Source of the DNA: Dyella_B acidisoli
Lineage (GTDB): Bacteria > Pseudomonadota > Gammaproteobacteria > Xanthomonadales > Rhodanobacteraceae
Assembly: GCF_049532895.1 (NCBI RefSeq)
Contig: NZ_CP064031.1
Span: 4,154,001 to 4,218,000, forward strand
Direction of reading: 5' to 3'
Length of the DNA: 64,000 nt
In this document: positions 51,401 through 59,688 of the stretch, piece by piece
Layout: each line of letters begins with the position of its first letter
Numbering within the stretch: position 1 is the first letter of the stretch
Notes under the pieces: model-generated
The model's database searches: none
What the model saw: the letters and a program-made list of their open reading frames with translations, nothing else
What the model was told of the DNA's origin: nothing
Translations under genes and position numbers: made by a program

Positions 51401-51445
51401 CTGCCGAACGTCGCCGCGTTCGACATCAGCTTGTTCACAACATAA
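48428..51445 (+). CDS. GH65 disaccharide phosphorylase fused to beta-phosphoglucomutase
   Basis: This cytoplasmic two-domain enzyme is 1005 aa. Residues 1 to about 785 are a GH65 phosphorylase (kojibiose/trehalose/maltose-type): GTLGVRGALEED near the start, YFWDAEAFILPVF and VTGPDEYTALVDNNYYTN with the general-acid Glu505. Residues 795-1005 are a HAD beta-phosphoglucomutase: FDLDGVIADTA with nucleophile Asp800, LKGVDRRGSLDILL, SASRNAP and SRAKPDPEIFL. The fusion would split a disaccharide with phosphate and channel beta-glucose 1-phosphate to glucose 6-phosphate. GTG at 48428 has AGGGGAGA just upstream; ATG at 48410 or 48458 are alternatives. The exact disaccharide cannot be read from sequence. 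Confidence 0.88.
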   Translation: MHSHDAQAVAMEPAYQASPDPWRVVHAQRPKGFEQAKFESLFALANGTLGVRGALEEDRSPTQGTFLTGVWERTPIEYHERFPGFARSTDTRIPVPDGVRIGLRLGDAPVYLREGEWLAFEQALDLRTGCLERTLRWRSPSGVTLQIDAERIVPLHAPNLLCIRYRVTSIDYTGPITLESALVADISAADQGDDPRIGARIQGGLTITASDADRTLASICQRTQSSHIRLASGQRHRLTQPNLAFARAIVDDSEGVQQHYVAELQPGESVLLEKFVAYACSRPESGDTEASLLDTVATTLERALTVDFDTHRADQASAWAVFWNAADVEVHGDNPVEQALRFNLFHLLQSTPRDGSGSAAAKGLTGEGYEGHYFWDAEAFILPVFAFTSPAHARSMLEYRVNTLDRARNHAREMNHPAGALYAWRTISGDECSAYFPSGSAQYHINAAIAFAIRLYVESSGDIDFLVRGGAEVLFETARLWHHVGSYNPRRGGAFCICQVTGPDEYTALVDNNYYTNHMAQQHLRYAASVALQLGRERPQDYARIATTLELSDREIAAWLAAADAMYLPVDPELGIFPQDDDFLNKPRLPIARPSEHGHRPLLLQLHPLTIYRHQVCKQADVLQAFVLAGNGIDKESKRRNFDYYEGVTVHDSTLSASTFSIVASDVGYTQKAYAYFLDTLRVDIDNLHGNTSHGVHMAAMAGSWLSLAWGFGGMRVVDGRPAFAPTLPAAWNSYRFGVRWRDHHIRVTVKKDRVEYALTEGAQLDILHHGDTVALHAGHTVNLPLHTPARPLIKGVVFDLDGVIADTAVVHHAAWKRLAAEIGIAFDDSVGERLKGVDRRGSLDILLERSPRAYSEDEKEALASRKNDYYRQQIESFGPHNLLPGAHHAIESVRRAGLKTALASASRNAPLLLERLGIADLFDYVVDANHISRAKPDPEIFLAAARGLGLEPSECIGVEDAAAGIASIHAAGMKAVGIGQTPALAEADLLLPNVAAFDISLFTT

Positions 51446-51511
51446 GCAGCGGCTAACAGACGCGGTCATGCCGCGCCATCACACATACGAATTAGTTGGG
51501 GAGAACGTTCG

Positions 51512-54061
51512 ATGAAGACCAAGCCACTCACACGCGTAGCGTTATCGGCAGCTATCACGACCACGCTTATGTCTGGTGCTGTGTATGCGCAAGATAACGG
51601 CCAGACCCAAAATACAACGACGGCGCCTACAGCCGCTCCCGTCAAGGCAAGTCCCGGCGCCCAGCAGGCTGCCAACGCCAAGAATGCGCAAACCCTGCAA
51701 CAAGTGGTGGTGACCGGCACGGCAACATTCGGCGGTATCAAAAAGATCGATGCCAGCTATTCGATCACCTCGATGAGCTCAGAGCAGATCAAAGAAGCCA
51801 ACCCCAAGAGCGTGGCCGACCTGCTGAAAGCCTCGCCCGGCGTGTATCCGGAATCGTCCGGCGGCCAGACCGGCGCGAACATCGAAGTGGCCGGCTTCCC
51901 GGGTGGCGGCGACGCGCCGTATTACACGGGCCAGATCAACGGCACGCCGCTGTATCCGATGTCGAACCTGTCGTTCATGGAACACTCCACCATGTTCCGT
52001 CTCGATGACACCATCGACCGCGTCGAAATCGTGCAAGGTGGTCCGTCGGTGTTGTATGGCAACGGCCAGCCGGGTGTGACCTCGAACTTCATCCTGCGCG
52101 AAGGCACTGACACGCCTTCCGGCGACATCGGCGTTACCTTCGGTTCGGAAGGCCTGTACCGCCTCGATGGCTTCCTCGGCGGCAAGGTCGCCAACGGCTG
52201 GTACGCCAGCATCGGCGGGTTCTGGCGTCGCTCGGACGGCGTGCGCAATCCGCAGTTCCCGGCCGATAACGGTGGCCAGCTCACCGCCACGCTGACGCGC
52301 GACTGGGACAACGGGTCGCTGATGTTCTATGCGCGCGCGCTGAAGGATCACAACCAGTTCGTGACCGATACGCCGATCCTCAACGCGAGCAAGGGCAACT
52401 TCTCCAACTATCCGGGTTTCGATGCACTCACCGGCACATTCGGCAGCACGGCTGACCAGCGTGAATTCATCGAAACCACGCCCTGTTTCACCCCCGGCTG
52501 CAAGCCAGGCGGTCAGGACGTGAACCTTGCCAAGGGCCGCGGCGCGGATCTGCGCATGTTCGGCGCGAACTTCGACTGGGATTTCGGCAACGGCTGGTCG
52601 ATCTCGGACAAGCTGGGCTTCACCGCCGGCGAGCTGAATACCGTCTCGTTCTTCAGCACGGGAGCGAATCCCACTTCGTTGGCGTCCTATATCGCCGGCC
52701 AAGAAACAGCCAACAACCTTCCGGCTGGTCTTGTCGCCACAGCCACCTATACGAATGGCCAGGCGGCGGACATGAACCAGAACGTCACCCAGCAGGGCCT
52801 GTGGTCTGTGCGCAAAAACCTCGAATCGTTCAGCAACGAATTCCACGTCAGCGATGAATTGTTCGAAGGCAATACCCTGACGCTGGGCAACTTCACCGCC
52901 GTCTATCAGGACCATGACACCTGGTACCTCGGCAACAACATGCTGTTGCAGGCCATCAGCAATCCGAATCCGATCGTGGTGTCGCTTACCAACGGCGTGA
53001 ACACCTGGGATCTGACCGATCCACAAGGTTTTGTCAGCGCCGTTTCTGCAGCAGCCATCAAAGAGCGCTGGCACGGCTTCAATACCGCGTTCTTCGCGAC
53101 GGATACCTGGAAGATCGGCAACTGGCTGATCGATGGCGGTATGCGTGTGGAGCGCCAGACGTCGAACGGTGCGATCGCCAACACCGCCAAGGGCGACCTG
53201 GATGACAACCCGTACACGCTCTACAACAACAACTCCATCTACTTCGCGCCAGGCAATCAGTACATCAATTACGAGAAGACGGAGAAGTCCTGGACGCTGG
53301 GCGCCAACTACGAGTTCAACCCGAACATGAGCGCCTACGTCCGCGCGAACCTGGGCGTGCACTTCCCGGACTTCGACGATCTGCGCGGCATGCCCACCAC
53401 GCCGGTGCAGAAGGTGAGGAACTACGAAATCGGCTTCAAGTATCAGGCCGACTGGATCTATGCCGACGTCAGCGCGTATCGCCGCCTGTTCTACAACGTG
53501 CCGTACACCATCACCACCGATACCGGCCAAAACACCTACGTGTACGGCGCACAGGCCAAGGGCGTGAACTTCATCACGACGGTGAAACCGTTCGAGCATG
53601 CCGCCGTCACCTTTTCCGGTGACTACATGAACGGCCACTACTATCGCTACGTCGGCTGCCTCGCCTATACGACGCAGAGCGGGGCCAACGCATGCAGCAG
53701 CATCAACGGCATGCAGTTGCAGCGCCAGCCGAAGTTCCAGTTCCGCCTGACACCCTCGTACACCTTCCCCACCGCGTGGGGTAGCGTGAAAGCCTGGATC
53801 ACCTACGAGTACGTCGGTAACCGCTACGGCGACCTGATCCAGCAGCAGCCGCTGGGCAACTACTACGACCTGGCCTTCGGCGTGCTGGCCAACGTCGGAC
53901 CGCACTGGGTGTTGAGCGTGCAAGGCACCAACCTGACCAATCAGATCGGCATCACCGAAGGCAATGCGCGCCTGTTCGGCTTTGCCAGCTCGGGTGGCGT
54001 GATTTTGGCCCGTTCGATCGAAGGCCGCGAGGTGAACGGGCAGATCAAGTACAACTTCTGA
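51512..54061 (+). CDS. TonB-dependent outer-membrane receptor of sugar locus
   Basis: This 849-aa receptor has a signal peptide (MKTKPLTRVALSAAITTTLMSGAVYAQ), a TonB-box-like VVVTGTATFG, and a plug domain (VADLLKASPGVYPESSG, RVEIVQGGPSVLYGNGQPGV). The barrel ends QIKYNF. A GGGGAGAA ribosome-binding site precedes it. It follows the GH65 fusion by 66 bp and precedes an MFS gene, so it probably imports the oligosaccharide or glycoconjugate of the locus. The exact ligand is unknown. Confidence 0.9.
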   Translation: MKTKPLTRVALSAAITTTLMSGAVYAQDNGQTQNTTTAPTAAPVKASPGAQQAANAKNAQTLQQVVVTGTATFGGIKKIDASYSITSMSSEQIKEANPKSVADLLKASPGVYPESSGGQTGANIEVAGFPGGGDAPYYTGQINGTPLYPMSNLSFMEHSTMFRLDDTIDRVEIVQGGPSVLYGNGQPGVTSNFILREGTDTPSGDIGVTFGSEGLYRLDGFLGGKVANGWYASIGGFWRRSDGVRNPQFPADNGGQLTATLTRDWDNGSLMFYARALKDHNQFVTDTPILNASKGNFSNYPGFDALTGTFGSTADQREFIETTPCFTPGCKPGGQDVNLAKGRGADLRMFGANFDWDFGNGWSISDKLGFTAGELNTVSFFSTGANPTSLASYIAGQETANNLPAGLVATATYTNGQAADMNQNVTQQGLWSVRKNLESFSNEFHVSDELFEGNTLTLGNFTAVYQDHDTWYLGNNMLLQAISNPNPIVVSLTNGVNTWDLTDPQGFVSAVSAAAIKERWHGFNTAFFATDTWKIGNWLIDGGMRVERQTSNGAIANTAKGDLDDNPYTLYNNNSIYFAPGNQYINYEKTEKSWTLGANYEFNPNMSAYVRANLGVHFPDFDDLRGMPTTPVQKVRNYEIGFKYQADWIYADVSAYRRLFYNVPYTITTDTGQNTYVYGAQAKGVNFITTVKPFEHAAVTFSGDYMNGHYYRYVGCLAYTTQSGANACSSINGMQLQRQPKFQFRLTPSYTFPTAWGSVKAWITYEYVGNRYGDLIQQQPLGNYYDLAFGVLANVGPHWVLSVQGTNLTNQIGITEGNARLFGFASSGGVILARSIEGREVNGQIKYNF

Positions 54062-54075
54062 TCGTCCTGCTTTGC

Positions 54076-54100
54076 TCCCTCTCCCGTGCTGGGAGAGGGA
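54076..54100 (+). terminator. Hairpin after TonB receptor
   Basis: A TCCCTCTCCC / GGGAGAGGGA perfect stem with a GTGCT loop lies 15 bp after the receptor stop, followed by a weak T-rich stretch. It may end the receptor transcript or only slow it. Confidence 0.6.
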
Positions 54101-54308
54101 GATTTCTTTAGAAGCATTAGCCGCCCTCCCCTCCTTTGGGCACCCATGGCCGGCCTTGTGTCCGGCCATGGACTTTCCCCGCATAACACGTTGTAGAGTT
54201 CGCCGTTAGCAACCGTTGCGCGGCCGGTCTTTCACCCGGCACAGCTTCGGCGGTTACGGCCGGTGGAGGGTTTGTTTCGCCATGCAATTCGTCACCAGGC
54301 AGGTCGCC

Positions 54309-55571
54309 ATGAACCGATTCCGCATGATCGCCGCGCTCGCCTTGATCTACATGGTCTTCGCGATTCTGCTCAACAGCGTGGGCACGGTCATCTTGCAGTC
54401 GATCTACACCTTCGGCGTCGACAAGCCGCAAGCGAGCCTGCTGGAGCTGTTCAAGGATCTGCCGATTGCGATCACTTCCTTCCTGGTTGCGTCCTTTCTT
54501 CCCCTGCTTGGTTATCGGCGCGCGATGATGATCGCGCTGGGCATCGTTGCCTGCGCCTGTGTGCTGATGCCGTTGTATCCGAGCTTCCGCACCACGGAAC
54601 TGTTGTTCACCTGTGTGGGCGTGTCGTTCGCGTTGACCAAGGTGGCGGTGTATTCCTCCATTGGCCTGTTGGCCAACGATCGCAGCGAGCACGGCCGGCT
54701 TACCAATACGATCGAAGGATTGTTCATGGTCGGCGTGCTGTTCGCCGGGTGGCTATTCAGCGCCTTCATCGATGGCGCAAAACCGACCAGTCCGTCGTGG
54801 CTCAATGTGTATTGGGTGCTGGCCGTGATCTGCGTGCTGGTGATCCTGTTGCTTGCCACGTCGCGCCTGGACGAATCGGCGGCGCGCACCGAGGAAACCA
54901 AATCGATGCGCGGCTCGCTGCTGGAAATGCTGCATCTGTTCCTGCGTCCGCTGGTTTACGTGTTTCTCACCTCAGCTTTTCTATACGTATTGATCGAGCA
55001 GAGCTTCAGCACCTGGCTGCCGACCTTCAACAACGAAATTCTCAAGCTGCCGAATGCGATGAGCATCCAGCTCGCGACCATCCTTGCCGGCGCCTCGGCA
55101 GTGGGCCGCATCATTGCCGGCCAGCTGCTGCGCCGCATGCGCTGGTATGCGCTGCTCAACATCTGCGTGCTCGGCATGGGTCTGCTGGTGATGCTCACGC
55201 TGCCGCTGGCCCAGGGCGTGGTGGAACGGGCGGATGTCGGTTGGATGAATGCACCCGCGGCTGCCTACCTGATTCCGCTGATCGGCGTGTTGATGGCGCC
55301 GATCTATCCGGTGATCAACTCGGTGGCGCTGAGCTCGCTGCCCAAGCCGTCGCATGCGGCGATGACCGGCCTGATCGTGATCTTCTCCGCACTCGGCGGC
55401 ACGCTTGGTTCACGCATCACGGCCATCGTGTTCTCGCGCTTCGATGGCATCCACGCGTTCTATTTCTCTCTGGTGCCGATGCTGTTGATCCTGGTCACGC
55501 TGTTCTTCTTCAAGCGCGAGACCGATCGTGCAGGCACAGCGACGGCAACCATCACACTAGCCGCCAAGTAA
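54309..55571 (+). CDS. MFS transporter of sugar locus
   Basis: This 420-aa membrane protein has about 12 hydrophobic helices (IAALALIYMVFAILLNSVGTVIL as the first) and MFS-type loops (LGYRRAMM, LLANDRSEHGRLTNTIEG). ATG codons at 54282 (behind GGAGGG, 11-nt spacing) and 54309 are both plausible; the latter gives an N-terminus close to the first helix. It lies 45 bp upstream of the first exported GH65 gene, so import of the glucose or disaccharide made in the periplasm is the likely job. Confidence 0.85.
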   Translation: MNRFRMIAALALIYMVFAILLNSVGTVILQSIYTFGVDKPQASLLELFKDLPIAITSFLVASFLPLLGYRRAMMIALGIVACACVLMPLYPSFRTTELLFTCVGVSFALTKVAVYSSIGLLANDRSEHGRLTNTIEGLFMVGVLFAGWLFSAFIDGAKPTSPSWLNVYWVLAVICVLVILLLATSRLDESAARTEETKSMRGSLLEMLHLFLRPLVYVFLTSAFLYVLIEQSFSTWLPTFNNEILKLPNAMSIQLATILAGASAVGRIIAGQLLRRMRWYALLNICVLGMGLLVMLTLPLAQGVVERADVGWMNAPAAAYLIPLIGVLMAPIYPVINSVALSSLPKPSHAAMTGLIVIFSALGGTLGSRITAIVFSRFDGIHAFYFSLVPMLLILVTLFFFKRETDRAGTATATITLAAK

Positions 55572-55615
55572 CACCATCCAGGTCGAAACACGCAACGCTT
55601 TACGCTGGAGTTTTC

Positions 55616-57862
55616 ATGAGCTTTCGCCGCCTTGGGCTGTCTGGTTTGTTTCTCGCGGCGTTTGCCGCCGTCTCCAACGCGTACGGCGCGACGGACCCGA
55701 GCTTTCAGCTCACCGCTTCATCCGACAACTTTGGCAACTATTTTCCCAGCTATCTCGCCAACGGCTATTTCTCGACCATGACCTCGCCGCGCGGCACTGA
55801 GCCCGCGCGCGCATACATGGTCGCGTTCATGGACTACGACAAACGCGATGCCTCCCGTCCTGCCGCCATTCCCGGTTGGAGCGAGATCGACTACAACCCG
55901 GGTGGCGGCTGGATCAATTCAACGCGCCTGGACAAGAAGATCTTCGCGGACTACTCGCAAACGCTCGACATGCACGATGGCACGCTCACCACGCGCTATC
56001 GCTTCGATTACGCCAACAAATCCACCGACGTAAAGGTCACCACCTTCGTCAGTCAGGCAGATAATCATCTTGCCGCGACGCAGTTCTCCATCACACCGCA
56101 CTTCGACGGCAGCATCGAGCTCACCTTCCCGATCCGCCTTTGGTCCGAATATCAGCCGCGCCTTCCGATCGGCAGCATGACCGGCGACCAGATGATCGCT
56201 GCGGTGATCGCCAGCGGACAGAATCTCGACAGCAAACCCGTACCGACGCCTGACCGCGCCGCCGTGTGGTATCCCGGCTATACCGAAGTGTTGTCCAGCG
56301 ACGGCGATACCAAAACGTTGACACTTTGGTTGAACGGCCGCGCAAAGGAAGGCCTGAGCATGGCGGAAGCCGCGGCCATCGATCTGCCAAAGGCGCTGGA
56401 CATCCAGAGCATCAAGCTCGACAAGACGTCGAACCTGCTGTCGCTGCACGTCACGGCCAAAGTGAAGCAAGGAGCCACGTACACGTTCACCAAGTACCTC
56501 GCTGCATCACGCCAGGATTGGGGCGGTGATGCGAAAGCCGACGTGGAACTCGCCAAGCAAGCGCGCACGACAGGTTTCGATACGCTGCTGGCAAACCACC
56601 AGGCCGCATGGCATGGGCTGTGGAAGTCGGACATCGTCGTGGATGGCGATCCGGCCGTGCAGAAAGCGGTGCACTCCGATCTCTACTACCTGCTGTCCAA
56701 CAGCACCGTAGGCACCGCGTGGCCGATGGGTGCCTGTGCATTGACGCCGAACTATGCCGGCCACGCCTTCTGGGATAGCGACTCATGGGTCTTCCCTGCG
56801 CTGCTGTTGCTGCATCCGGAACGCGCCAAGCCGATCGTGATGTTCCGTCACCGCACCATGCAACCTGCGCGCGAACGCGCCATCCAGTACGGTGCGAAAG
56901 GCACGATGTATCCATGGGAATCCGATCCGCAGACCGGCGTGGACAACACCCCGCATTTCGCCTACGGCGTGTATCGCGAGATTCACGTCAATGCCGATAT
57001 CGCCATCGCGCAATGGCAGTACTACCTCGCCAGCGGCGACAAGGATTGGTTGAAGCAATACGGATGGCCGGTGATCCGCGAAATCGCACAGTTCTGGGCC
57101 AGTCGCGTCACTTACAACAAGGCGGCGGATCGCTACGAGATCATGCACGTCACGTCTCCGGACGAAGCGTACGACGACGTGCCGAACGACTCCTTCACCA
57201 ACGCCGCCGCACGCAAGGCACTCAACATTGCCGTCGAAGCGGCGAAGACCGTCGGCGAGCCAGTTGATCCGCAGTGGACACAGATCGCCGCCAAGATGTA
57301 CATCCCGTTCCTCGACAAGGAACAGCGTCATCTGGATTTCGACGAGTCGGTCCCGCACGACAAGATCACCTGGATGGGCTCGTCACTCGCGTGGCTGATG
57401 TATCCCAATCTCGACCTGCCGATGTCGGACGCCGTACGCCGCAACGACTTCGACTTCCAGTTGCATGAGCTGAAAGTACACGGCGACGATCCGAACGAGA
57501 TGATGATGGTGATGCTCGCCGTCGGCGCTTCAGAACTCGGCGATGCGAAGACCGCCGGGGACTGGATCGAACGCAACCTGGTCGGTTTCCTGAAACCGCC
57601 CTTCAACGTTCGCACCGAAACGGTGGCGAACAACGCCGGCTACATTCTCGCCACGTCATCGGGTTTTCTGCAGAGTATGATTTATGGCCTGACCGGCTTG
57701 CGCATCGATGACAACGGCCTCGATGCAGCCTATGCACCCGCGTTGCCGCCGAATTGGACGTCGTTGACGCTTCGGCGCGTGAGCTTCCGCGGCAGGCAGT
57801 ACGACATAACGATCAAGCGCAACGCGGCAGGCAAGGCGGAGTTGGTTCGCACGGCACTGTAA
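55616..57862 (+). CDS. Exported GH65-type glycosidase (first paralogue)
   Basis: This 748-aa protein has a signal peptide (MSFRRLGLSGLFLAAFAAVSNAYGA). It has the GH65 layout of acid trehalase / protein-glucosylgalactosylhydroxylysine glucosidase relatives: NYFPSYLANGYFSTMTSPRGTE, AFWDSDSWVFPALLLLHPERA, GTMYPWESDP, EIHVNADIAIAQWQYY, and VTSPDEAYDDVPNDSFTNAAARKAL with the general-acid Glu517. An eukaryotic acid trehalase role is a family analogy, not a prediction. The GGAG site six bases before 55616 fixes the start. The frame open to 54263 is coincidental, under the MFS gene. It is clearly paralogous to the gene at 59685. Confidence 0.85.
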   Translation: MSFRRLGLSGLFLAAFAAVSNAYGATDPSFQLTASSDNFGNYFPSYLANGYFSTMTSPRGTEPARAYMVAFMDYDKRDASRPAAIPGWSEIDYNPGGGWINSTRLDKKIFADYSQTLDMHDGTLTTRYRFDYANKSTDVKVTTFVSQADNHLAATQFSITPHFDGSIELTFPIRLWSEYQPRLPIGSMTGDQMIAAVIASGQNLDSKPVPTPDRAAVWYPGYTEVLSSDGDTKTLTLWLNGRAKEGLSMAEAAAIDLPKALDIQSIKLDKTSNLLSLHVTAKVKQGATYTFTKYLAASRQDWGGDAKADVELAKQARTTGFDTLLANHQAAWHGLWKSDIVVDGDPAVQKAVHSDLYYLLSNSTVGTAWPMGACALTPNYAGHAFWDSDSWVFPALLLLHPERAKPIVMFRHRTMQPARERAIQYGAKGTMYPWESDPQTGVDNTPHFAYGVYREIHVNADIAIAQWQYYLASGDKDWLKQYGWPVIREIAQFWASRVTYNKAADRYEIMHVTSPDEAYDDVPNDSFTNAAARKALNIAVEAAKTVGEPVDPQWTQIAAKMYIPFLDKEQRHLDFDESVPHDKITWMGSSLAWLMYPNLDLPMSDAVRRNDFDFQLHELKVHGDDPNEMMMVMLAVGASELGDAKTAGDWIERNLVGFLKPPFNVRTETVANNAGYILATSSGFLQSMIYGLTGLRIDDNGLDAAYAPALPPNWTSLTLRRVSFRGRQYDITIKRNAAGKAELVRTAL

Positions 57863-57867
57863 CGACG

Positions 57868-59688
57868 ATGTCCATGCCCCCGCCCTCACTCCTTGAAGCC
57901 ATGCAGCAGGTCGGCAAGCTGTTGCAGGGCGGGGACTTTCACGGTGCGCGTGATCGACTGCAATCCATTGTCGAAGAGCACCCTGACTATGCGGAAGCCT
58001 TGCGCCTGCTGGGCGGTATTCGGCAAGCACAGGGGGACATCGAAGGCGCGGAGGCGCTGTTGCGCAAAGCCATGGCCGCCGATCCTGGCTGGGCGCCAAC
58101 GTGGGCCTCGCTCGGCGAGTTGCTACTGAACAGCGGACGCCAGGACGAAGCGGTGCCGTTGCTGCAACGTGTAGCTCAGCGTCTACCGCACGCCGCGCTG
58201 CTGCTTGCGCGCCACTACAACGATCAGCAGCGCCCGACCGATGCGCTGACCATCGTTGCCCCCTTGTGCGGTTCCACACAGGCACCGGCCGAGCTGATCG
58301 CGCAACATGTTGCAGCGCTTGCGGCGCTCGGACGTCAGGATGAAGCCGTTGGCTTTTATCGCCGACGAGCAGAAGCGCTGCCTGACGATCCTGCTGCGGC
58401 CCATGCACTGGCGATGGCCTTGGCGGCGGCGTCCAAACACACCGAGGCCGAACGCGCCGCCGATAACGCGCTTGCACGTGGGCACCGGACGGCAGCCGTC
58501 TATTTCACCCATGCAAGCAGCCTGATCGCACTCGGCAAATTGGAATCCGCAGAAGCTGCCCTGCGCGACTGCCTGCGGCAGGAACCTCGCCATATCGATG
58601 CACACGATCATCTTGCCCGGCTGGTATGGATGCGCACAGGCGATAGCGCGCAGACCACCGCGGTGCTCGATCAAGCCTTACAAAAATTCCAGGGTGACGA
58701 AGCGCTGCTCGCCACGAAAGCGGCGATTCTGCAGGGCGCCGGCGATGCACACGGCGCTTACCTGTGCCTGGCGACATCGGCGGCGCATCCACAAGCCACA
58801 CCCTCCCTACTGGTACGTGCGGGGCTTGCTGCGTTGGAATTCGATCCTGCCACCGCGCTGACATTGGCAGAACGCGCACTGCAACGATCACCTTCCGCTA
58901 GCGCACCGCGAAACCTGCTGGCTGCGGCGTTGTTAGGTACCGGCGATGCGCAAAATGCATTGCGTCACTGCGAAGCACTGCTTGCCAACACACCGGACGA
59001 TCAATACTTGATCGCATTGCAGACCACCGCATGGCGTCTGCTCGGCGATGAGCGCTACGACGCGTTTTGCGACTATCCGGATCTGGTGCGTCCGCAAACC
59101 TTGCAGGCGCCACCGCAGTGGCCGGATCTGCCTCATTTCCTTGCTGATGTGAAGCGCAGCCTGGAGCGCCTGCACAATCCGCATGGCCACCCGTTGTTGT
59201 TCCAATCGTTGCGCCATGGCACGGAAACCACCGGCGATCTGACGCGTCACCCGGATCTCATCATCCAGGCGCTTTTCGAAGCATTCGACGCACCGATCCG
59301 CGCTTACCTCGCGCATATCGGCAGCGGTTCCGATCCGTTACGCCGCCGCAACCGCGGGGCTTATCGCTACAACGGCGGCTGGTCGGTGCGGCTGCGTAGT
59401 GCAGGCTTTCACACCAGTCACGTACACCCGCGCGGCTGGATTTCTTCGGCGTTTTACGTAGACCTGCCCGATGACATGGCCCGCGCTTCCACGCCGGACG
59501 GATGTCTCGCGTTCGGGCAGCCCAGCATCGTGACCACGCCGCCGTTGCATACCCAGCACGTAGTCCGGCCCGAAGCGGGCAAGTTGGTGCTGTTTCCTTC
59601 CTATTTCTGGCACGGCACCGTGCCATTCCACAGCGAGCAGACCCGACTTACGGTGGCCTTCGACGTGGTGCCGGAGGAAACACCATGA
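57868..59688 (+). CDS. TPR protein with putative 2-oxoglutarate/Fe(II) oxygenase domain
   Basis: This 606-aa protein has N-terminal TPR repeats (MQQVGKLLQGGDFHGARDRLQSIVEEHPDYAEALRLLG as the first; several to about residue 390). The C-terminal region fits the putative 2OG-Fe(II) oxygenase family PF13759. FHTSHVHPRGWISSAFYVDLP carries His518 and His520, and KLVLFPSYFWHGTVPFHSEQTRLTVAFDVVP carries His582 and the 2OG-binding Arg593. No signal peptide is seen. It starts 5 bp after the first GH65 gene and overlaps the second by four bases, so the three are translationally linked. The substrate may be a protein, sugar or small metabolite; activity is unproven. Confidence 0.75.
   Translation: MSMPPPSLLEAMQQVGKLLQGGDFHGARDRLQSIVEEHPDYAEALRLLGGIRQAQGDIEGAEALLRKAMAADPGWAPTWASLGELLLNSGRQDEAVPLLQRVAQRLPHAALLLARHYNDQQRPTDALTIVAPLCGSTQAPAELIAQHVAALAALGRQDEAVGFYRRRAEALPDDPAAAHALAMALAAASKHTEAERAADNALARGHRTAAVYFTHASSLIALGKLESAEAALRDCLRQEPRHIDAHDHLARLVWMRTGDSAQTTAVLDQALQKFQGDEALLATKAAILQGAGDAHGAYLCLATSAAHPQATPSLLVRAGLAALEFDPATALTLAERALQRSPSASAPRNLLAAALLGTGDAQNALRHCEALLANTPDDQYLIALQTTAWRLLGDERYDAFCDYPDLVRPQTLQAPPQWPDLPHFLADVKRSLERLHNPHGHPLLFQSLRHGTETTGDLTRHPDLIIQALFEAFDAPIRAYLAHIGSGSDPLRRRNRGAYRYNGGWSVRLRSAGFHTSHVHPRGWISSAFYVDLPDDMARASTPDGCLAFGQPSIVTTPPLHTQHVVRPEAGKLVLFPSYFWHGTVPFHSEQTRLTVAFDVVPEETP

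Noticed and set aside
51779..54184. 801-codon minus-strand open frame
   Set aside because: It is antisense to the TonB receptor at 51512, which has a signal peptide, plug and barrel; the antisense reading has no family features.
54263..55615. In-frame upstream extension of the first exported GH65 gene by 451 codons
   Set aside because: It underlies the MFS gene in another frame, and the GH65 protein has a proper signal peptide and ribosome-binding site at 55616.
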